NCBI GenBank assembly: GCA_902489275.1 | Contig: CABTZK010000005.1 | Coordinates: 1-64,000 of the forward strand | Source of the DNA: an uncultured Porphyromonadaceae bacterium | Lineage (GTDB): Bacteria; Bacteroidota; Bacteroidia; Bacteroidales; Muribaculaceae | Reading direction: 5' to 3' | DNA length: 64,000 nucleotides | In this document: in pieces, positions 59,370 through 64,000 of the stretch | How the letters are laid out: the number at the start of each line of letters is the position of its first letter | How positions within the stretch are numbered: the first letter of the stretch is position 1 | Notes under the pieces: generated by a model | Told to the model about the DNA's origin: nothing | What the model saw: only the letters and a program-made list of their open reading frames with translations | Database searches by the model: none | Program-made: the position numbers and the translations under genes

Positions 59370-60515
59370 ATGGCTATGAATCGCAGAAAATTCATTATTG
59401 GGGCTGGAATGGGGCTTATTGCCGCCGCTTCGCCCGTCTCGCTCTCGGCAGCGGGAGAACCCACCCGAAAAGTGGCAAAAACCGGACGGCTCAACCTGTC
59501 GTTCATGCCTTATGAGTTAAAGTTGCGCCACGCCTTCAATTTAGCGCGCTACAGCCGCACGACCACCCCCGACGTGCAGGTGCAAATCGAGTATGACGGC
59601 ATCATCGGCTACGGCGAGTGCTCCATGCCACCCTACTTGGGCGAGAGCGTGGAGAGCGTGACAAAATTCTTGGGGAAACTCGACTTGAGCCAGTTCAGCG
59701 ACCCCTTTCGCACCGAGGATATCTTGGCCTACGTCGATGGCGTGGAGGAGAATAACCGCGCCGCCAAAGCTGGCGTGGACATTGCCCTGCACGACTTGCT
59801 GGGCAAAATCATGGGGCAGCCTTGGTACAAGATTTGGGGGCTGAACCCCGACAAGACCCCCAATACCAGCTTCACCATTGGCATCGACACCGAGGAGGTG
59901 GTGCGCCAGAAGGTGCGCGAGGCCATGCCCTATCGGGTCATCAAGGTGAAAATGGGACTTGACAAGGACCAGGAAACCATTAACATCATCCGCGAGATGA
60001 TGCCCGATGTGCCCATCTGTGTGGACGTGAACCAGGGATGGAAAAGCAAGGAGCATGGCTTGGAAATGTGCCACTGGCTCAAGGAGCGCAACTGCCTCTT
60101 TGTGGAGCAGCCCTTTGACAAGACCTGGATCGACGAGACGGCCTGGCTGCGTGAGCGCTCGCCGCTGCCCATTATCGCCGATGAGGCTTTCCAGCGCCTG
60201 CCCGACATCGTGAAATTCAAAGGCGTGTATGACGGCATCAACATCAAGTTGATGAAAAGCACGGGGATGCGCGAGGCGCACAAGATGGTCACGCTGGCTC
60301 GCGCCCTCGGCATGAAGGTGATGATGGGCTGCATGACCGAAACCTCATGTGCCGTGACGGCAGCTGCCAACCTGTCGCCGCTGGTGGACTTTGCCGACTT
60401 AGACGGCAACCTGCTCATTGCCAACGACCGCTTCGAGGGCATGACGGTGGAGCACGGGAAAATCACACTGCACGACATCCCTGGCATCGGCGTCAGGCTT
60501 ATCCCGGGAAAGTGA
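59370..60515 (+). CDS. Dipeptide epimerase (L-Ala-D/L-Glu type), Tat-exported
   Basis: 381 residues of the enolase superfamily. The catalytic barrel has the lysine pair in VIKVKMG, metal ligands in CVDVNQGW, FVEQPF and IIADEAF, and the second lysine in NIKLMKS, the pattern of muconate-lactonizing and dipeptide epimerases. The N-terminus NRRKFIIGAGMGLIAAASPVSLSAA is a twin-arginine signal, unusual for this enzyme, which in E. coli is cytosolic. It should convert L-Ala-D-Glu to L-Ala-L-Glu in recycling of murein peptides; specificity is inferred from the neighbour NlpC/P60 gene. Confidence 0.88.
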   Translation: MAMNRRKFIIGAGMGLIAAASPVSLSAAGEPTRKVAKTGRLNLSFMPYELKLRHAFNLARYSRTTTPDVQVQIEYDGIIGYGECSMPPYLGESVESVTKFLGKLDLSQFSDPFRTEDILAYVDGVEENNRAAKAGVDIALHDLLGKIMGQPWYKIWGLNPDKTPNTSFTIGIDTEEVVRQKVREAMPYRVIKVKMGLDKDQETINIIREMMPDVPICVDVNQGWKSKEHGLEMCHWLKERNCLFVEQPFDKTWIDETAWLRERSPLPIIADEAFQRLPDIVKFKGVYDGINIKLMKSTGMREAHKMVTLARALGMKVMMGCMTETSCAVTAAANLSPLVDFADLDGNLLIANDRFEGMTVEHGKITLHDIPGIGVRLIPGK

Positions 60516-60558
60516 GCCAAGCCACTGGCCGCTCGTGGCGGCCTGCGGCGTTCAAAAG

Positions 60559-60603
60559 GGCCTGACGGTTGCCACTGGCTGGCGACGGTCAGCCTTCTTT
60601 TTT
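60559..60603 (+). terminator. Terminator of the murein-peptide operon
   Basis: An imperfect GC-rich stem (GGCCTGAC at 60559-60566 with GTCAGCC near 60588-60594, one bulge, further GGTTGCC/GGCGAC pairs inside) followed by TTCTTTTTT. The remaining 60604-60719 spacer shows no other feature. Confidence 0.65.
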
Positions 60604-60719
60604 GAGCCTTGCAAGTGCTTGTCGACGAAATGGCTTCCCTTTCAGCCTGCGCTCTTTTTGCGGCTGAAATCGTCCACCGTGAATGGTTTCCTGCTCTTTT
60701 TAGCGTTTTTTGAGTGAAA

Positions 60720-60752
60720 TTTTGGTGGAATGATGGAAAAGTAGTAATTTAG
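60720..60752 (+). promoter_or_regulatory. Probable promoter of the hydrogenase operon
   Basis: TTTTG (60720-60724), a 20-nt gap and TAATTTAG (60745-60752), one base off the consensus. The leader would be about 60 nt. Confidence 0.55.
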
Positions 60753-60818
60753 TGCGCTGATTCGAGAAAATCATTCAATTAAACTAATTATACTAAATCA
60801 CGAATAACCTAAGATTTA

Positions 60819-62729
60819 ATGATTAAGATTCTTTCTATCGAAGACTTGAAGAAACTCAGGAGCCAGGCTCAAGTGGCTATGCGGCTGCGTGAAGAGAGTT
60901 CCACAAGCACCAGCAAGTCATGCTGTGGACTGGACACCGGCGCCAAGCACATCCAGCTGCTATGCTGCGGTGGCACGGGTTGCAAGGCATCCAACAGCCA
61001 CAAGATTGTAGACTGCCTCAAGGCCTCCCTGGAACAGCATGGTGTGGCCGACAAGGTAGAGGTCATCACAACAGGGTGCTTCGGTTTCTGCGAAAAAGGC
61101 CCCATTGTGAAAGTCATTCCCGACAACACGTTCTACACCCAGGTGAAGCCCGAGGATGCCGAGGAGATTGTCAAGGAGCATGTCATCGGCGGTCGTTGTG
61201 TGGAGCGCTTGCTCTATGTCGACCCGAAGAGCAAAACTACGGTAAGCGACAGCAAGCACATGGACTTTTATCGCAAGCAACTGCGCATTGCCCTGCGCAA
61301 CTGTGGCGTGATCGACCCCGAGAACATCGACGACTACATCGCGCGCGATGGCTATGCCGCACTGGCCAATGCCTTGTTTAACCAGACTCCTGAAGAGGTG
61401 ATTGACATCATCACTCGTTCAGGCCTGCGCGGGCGTGGTGGGGCTGGCTTCTCAACTGGCAAGAAATGGCAGCATGGCCGAGCAGTGACGGCTGAGCACA
61501 AATATGTGGTCTGCAATGCCGATGAGGGCGACCCAGGCGCATTTATGGATCGCTCCATCATGGAGGGCGACCCCAACTCGGTGCTCGAGGCCATGGCACT
61601 CTGTGGCTATGCCATCGGGGCTAACCATGGCTTGATTTACATCCGCGCCGAGTATCCGCTTGCCGTGAGCCGTCTGCGCATCGCCATTGCACAAGCCTGT
61701 GAGTACGGCCTGATTGGCGACAACATCATGGGCACGGGCTTCAACTTCGACGTTGAGATTCGCTATGGCGCTGGCGCATTTGTGTGCGGCGAGGCTACTG
61801 CACTCGTTCACTCGATGGAAGGCAAGCGTGGCGAGCCACGCATGAAACCCCCTCACTTGACCGACTACGGCTACATGGGCTATCCTACCAACGTCAACAA
61901 TGTGGAAACGCTGGCCAACGTGCCTATCATCATGACCAAGGGGGCAGAGTGGTTCTCCTCGATTGGCACCGAGAAGAGCAAGGGTACCAAGGTGTTTGCC
62001 TTGGCCGGTAAAATCAACAATGTGGGCTTGATCGAAGTACCCATGGGTACTACCTTGCGCGAAATCATCTACGACATTGGCGGTGGCGTGAAAGGCGGCA
62101 AGAAGTTCAAGGCCGTTCAAACGGGAGGCCCGTCAGGCGGTTGCTTGACCGAGAAGCATCTCGACATCCCCATTGACTATGAGAGCCTCACAGCGGCCGG
62201 CTCGATGATGGGCTCTGGCGGTATGATTGTGATGGACGAGGACGACTGCATGGTCTCGGTGGCCAAGTTCTACTTAGAGTTCACCGTCGACGAGTCCTGC
62301 GGCAAGTGCACCCCATGCCGCATTGGCAACAAGCGCCTGCTCGAAATCCTCACGCGCATCACCAATGGCGAGGGTACCGCGCAAGACCTCGACATGCTCA
62401 AGAAACTGAGCGAGGTCATCAAGGAAACCTCATTGTGCGGTCTGGGACAGTCGTCACCCAATCCCGTGTTGTCGACCCTGAGTAATTTCTATGACGAGTA
62501 TGTGGAGCACGTGAAGAAGCACACCTGCCGCGCCAAGCAGTGCAAGGCGTTGCTCACCTTTACCATCGACCCCAACAAGTGCGTGGGTTGTGGCCTGTGC
62601 AAGCGCAAGTGCCCTGCCGAGGCCATTATGGGCGAAGTGCGCCGGCCTCACGTGATTAATCCTTATAAATGTATTCATTGCGGCATGTGCAAGACCAATT
62701 GTCGCTTCGGTGCAATAACAGTATTTTAG
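60819..62729 (+). CDS. hydB: NADH-binding subunit of [FeFe]-hydrogenase (NuoF-like, HydB/HndC)
   Basis: 636 residues. The N-terminal thioredoxin-like [2Fe-2S] domain has Cys50, 55, 87 and 91 (CCGGTGC; GCFGFC). The NuoF core has the NADH/FMN loop RGRGGAGFSTGKKW and NADEGDPGAF, the SLBB domain, and the [4Fe-4S] motif ESCGKCTPCR (Cys494, 497, 500). The C-terminus has two ferredoxin clusters (CVGCGLCKRKC from Cys588, CIHCGMCKTNC). This is the flavin subunit of NAD-coupled or electron-bifurcating hydrogenases. The NuoE-like subunit that normally precedes it is not present upstream. hydA starts 12 nt downstream. Confidence 0.93.
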   Translation: MIKILSIEDLKKLRSQAQVAMRLREESSTSTSKSCCGLDTGAKHIQLLCCGGTGCKASNSHKIVDCLKASLEQHGVADKVEVITTGCFGFCEKGPIVKVIPDNTFYTQVKPEDAEEIVKEHVIGGRCVERLLYVDPKSKTTVSDSKHMDFYRKQLRIALRNCGVIDPENIDDYIARDGYAALANALFNQTPEEVIDIITRSGLRGRGGAGFSTGKKWQHGRAVTAEHKYVVCNADEGDPGAFMDRSIMEGDPNSVLEAMALCGYAIGANHGLIYIRAEYPLAVSRLRIAIAQACEYGLIGDNIMGTGFNFDVEIRYGAGAFVCGEATALVHSMEGKRGEPRMKPPHLTDYGYMGYPTNVNNVETLANVPIIMTKGAEWFSSIGTEKSKGTKVFALAGKINNVGLIEVPMGTTLREIIYDIGGGVKGGKKFKAVQTGGPSGGCLTEKHLDIPIDYESLTAAGSMMGSGGMIVMDEDDCMVSVAKFYLEFTVDESCGKCTPCRIGNKRLLEILTRITNGEGTAQDLDMLKKLSEVIKETSLCGLGQSSPNPVLSTLSNFYDEYVEHVKKHTCRAKQCKALLTFTIDPNKCVGCGLCKRKCPAEAIMGEVRRPHVINPYKCIHCGMCKTNCRFGAITVF

Positions 62730-62741
62730 ACCTCAATAGAA

Positions 62742-64000
62742 ATGGAAGATAAAATGATTAAACTCACCATCGACCGTCATACGGTCGAGGTGCCTAACAA
62801 TACGACAATTCTGGAAGCCGCCAAGTCGGTCAATGTTGACATCCCCACCCTGTGCCACATGGATTTGGAAGGCACTTGTGTGAAAAGCAATCCCGCCTCG
62901 TGTCGCTTGTGCGTGGTTGAGGTTGACGGACGAGGCAACTTGGCTCCAGCCTGTGCCACCCAGTGCCGCGAGGGCATGGTTGTGTACACCAGCTCGCCAC
63001 GTGTGCTGCGCGCCCGCAAGACGGTGGCCGAGCTCATTTTGAGCGACCACCCCAACGATTGCCTCACCTGCGCAAAGTGCAACGACTGTGAGCTGCAAGT
63101 GCTGGTGCGTCGCTTGAACTTCAGGGAGATTCCTTTTGCCGATGGCGAGCGTGCCACGCGCAAGAGCGAACTCACGCCAGCCATTAAGCGCGACATGAGC
63201 AAGTGCATCTATTGCCGCCGCTGCGAGAGCGTGTGCAACGAGGTGCAAAGCGTTGGCTCACTGGGCGCTATTGGCCGTGGCTTTACGACATGTATCGACC
63301 CTGCGTTTGGCAAGAACCTGAGCGAGACCAACTGCACCTATTGCGGCCAATGCGTGGCCGTGTGTCCCGTGGGCGCGCTCACCGAGCGTGACTATGCCGA
63401 GGAACTGATTGCCGACATCACCAATCCCGATAAAGTCGTGATTGCCCAGCCTGCCCCATCGGTGCGCTACGCACTGGGCGAGGAGTTTGGCCTGCCAGCG
63501 GGTACGACCGTGACGGGCAAGTTGCCAACGGCTCTGCGCGACATGGGCTTTGACTATGTGTTTGACACCGACTTTGGCGCCGACATGACGATTATGGAGG
63601 AGGCCGCTGAAATCGTGGACCGCCTCAAGCGCTTCCAGGCTGGCGACAAGGAGGTGAAACTGCCCATCACCACATCGTGCTGCCCGGCGTGGGTGAGATT
63701 CTTCGAGCACGAGTTCCCCGACTTGCTCGACTACCCGTCGACCGCCAAGAGCCCTGCACAGATGTTTGGCGCTATTGCCAAGAGTTACTGGGCACAGAAG
63801 ATGGGCATCCCTCGTGAGAAATTAGTTGTCGTGTCGATTATGCCTTGCTTAGCCAAGAAAAGTGAATGCTCGCGCGACGAGTTCAAGGTCAATGGAAATC
63901 CCGATGTGGACTATAGCATCAGCACGCGCGAGTTGGCAGCCCTGATCAAGCGCTCCAATATCGACTTCCTGAGCCTGCCCGATAGCGACTTCGACCACCC
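62742..64000 (+). CDS. hydA: [FeFe]-hydrogenase catalytic subunit HydA, cut by window end
   Basis: 419 codons are visible and the frame stays open to the last base. The N-terminal [2Fe-2S] domain (CHMDLEGTCVKSNPASCRLC), the His-ligated cluster segment (HPNDCLTCAKCNDC) and two ferredoxin clusters (CIYCRRCESVC, CTYCGQCVAVC) lead to the H-cluster domain with motif L1 TSCCPAW (Cys313, 314) and L2 MPCLAKK (Cys369). Motif L3 lies beyond the window. It evolves or oxidises hydrogen in the cytosol together with HydB. ATG 62754 is an alternative start. Confidence 0.95.
   Translation, partial: MEDKMIKLTIDRHTVEVPNNTTILEAAKSVNVDIPTLCHMDLEGTCVKSNPASCRLCVVEVDGRGNLAPACATQCREGMVVYTSSPRVLRARKTVAELILSDHPNDCLTCAKCNDCELQVLVRRLNFREIPFADGERATRKSELTPAIKRDMSKCIYCRRCESVCNEVQSVGSLGAIGRGFTTCIDPAFGKNLSETNCTYCGQCVAVCPVGALTERDYAEELIADITNPDKVVIAQPAPSVRYALGEEFGLPAGTTVTGKLPTALRDMGFDYVFDTDFGADMTIMEEAAEIVDRLKRFQAGDKEVKLPITTSCCPAWVRFFEHEFPDLLDYPSTAKSPAQMFGAIAKSYWAQKMGIPREKLVVVSIMPCLAKKSECSRDEFKVNGNPDVDYSISTRELAALIKRSNIDFLSLPDSDFDH

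Overview
The window looks like chromosomal DNA from a member of the Bacteroidales, probably an anaerobic gut lineage with moderately high GC. The evidence is a set of promoters of the Bacteroidota type (TTTG, 19-20 nt gap, TAnnTTTG), weak or absent Shine-Dalgarno sequences at most starts, and families that are largely Bacteroidota-specific: DUF6029, Omp28, DUF3098, DUF4827 and a TonB receptor paired with a lipoprotein. The genus is not assigned. There is no prophage, IS element, CRISPR array or antibiotic-resistance island.

Layout. 1-116: 3' end of a 5S rRNA (end of an rRNA operon) and its terminator. 231-905: nitroreductase-like protein. 1151-6988: envelope thiol-redox cluster (TlpA-like thioredoxin, DUF6029 barrel, Omp28 lipoprotein, Cys-rich dockerin-repeat protein, DsbD). 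7062-8135: hydE. 8237-11422 (minus): DUF3098-uppP-truB-queA. 11910-16767: tricorn-like protease, SemiSWEET and MFS transporter. 16811-18176 (minus): tRNA-Leu and a short penicillin-binding protein. 18334-19399: GYF/CD225 membrane protein and DUF2752. 19414-20796 (minus): miaB. 20893-21598: rpsU behind a long structured leader. 21597-31109: glycosyltransferase, outer-membrane-like protein, Xaa-Pro aminopeptidase, gamma-carbonic-anhydrase-like protein, and a TonB receptor with a beta-helix lipoprotein. 31110-31921: hairpin-dense intergenic island with a candidate small RNA and a 34-bp perfect palindrome.

31922-46493 is the conserved translation and transcription block: xerC-like recombinase, hpf, tRNA-Thr/Tyr/Gly/Thr, tuf, tRNA-Trp, secE, nusG, rplK, rplA, rplJ, rplL, rpoB, rpoC. 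46601-53263 (minus) holds dusB, rpoN, a PAP2-like protein, purE, ispG and an acyltransferase. 53564-56634 holds nrnA-like, DUF4827 and glmM. 56769-60515 is a murein-peptide recycling set (transglutaminase-like, NlpC/P60, dipeptide epimerase). 60819-64000 holds the NADH-binding and catalytic subunits of an [FeFe]-hydrogenase; the second runs off the end. HydE near the start is one of the maturases this hydrogenase would need.

The most unusual items are non-coding: the roughly 300-nt structured leader of rpsU with an orphan AAAGGAGG, the candidate minus-strand small RNA near 31440-31544 with the palindrome above its promoter, and a recurring GACGATG start context in genes with very short leaders. 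All functional statements come from reading the sequence; no database search was run.
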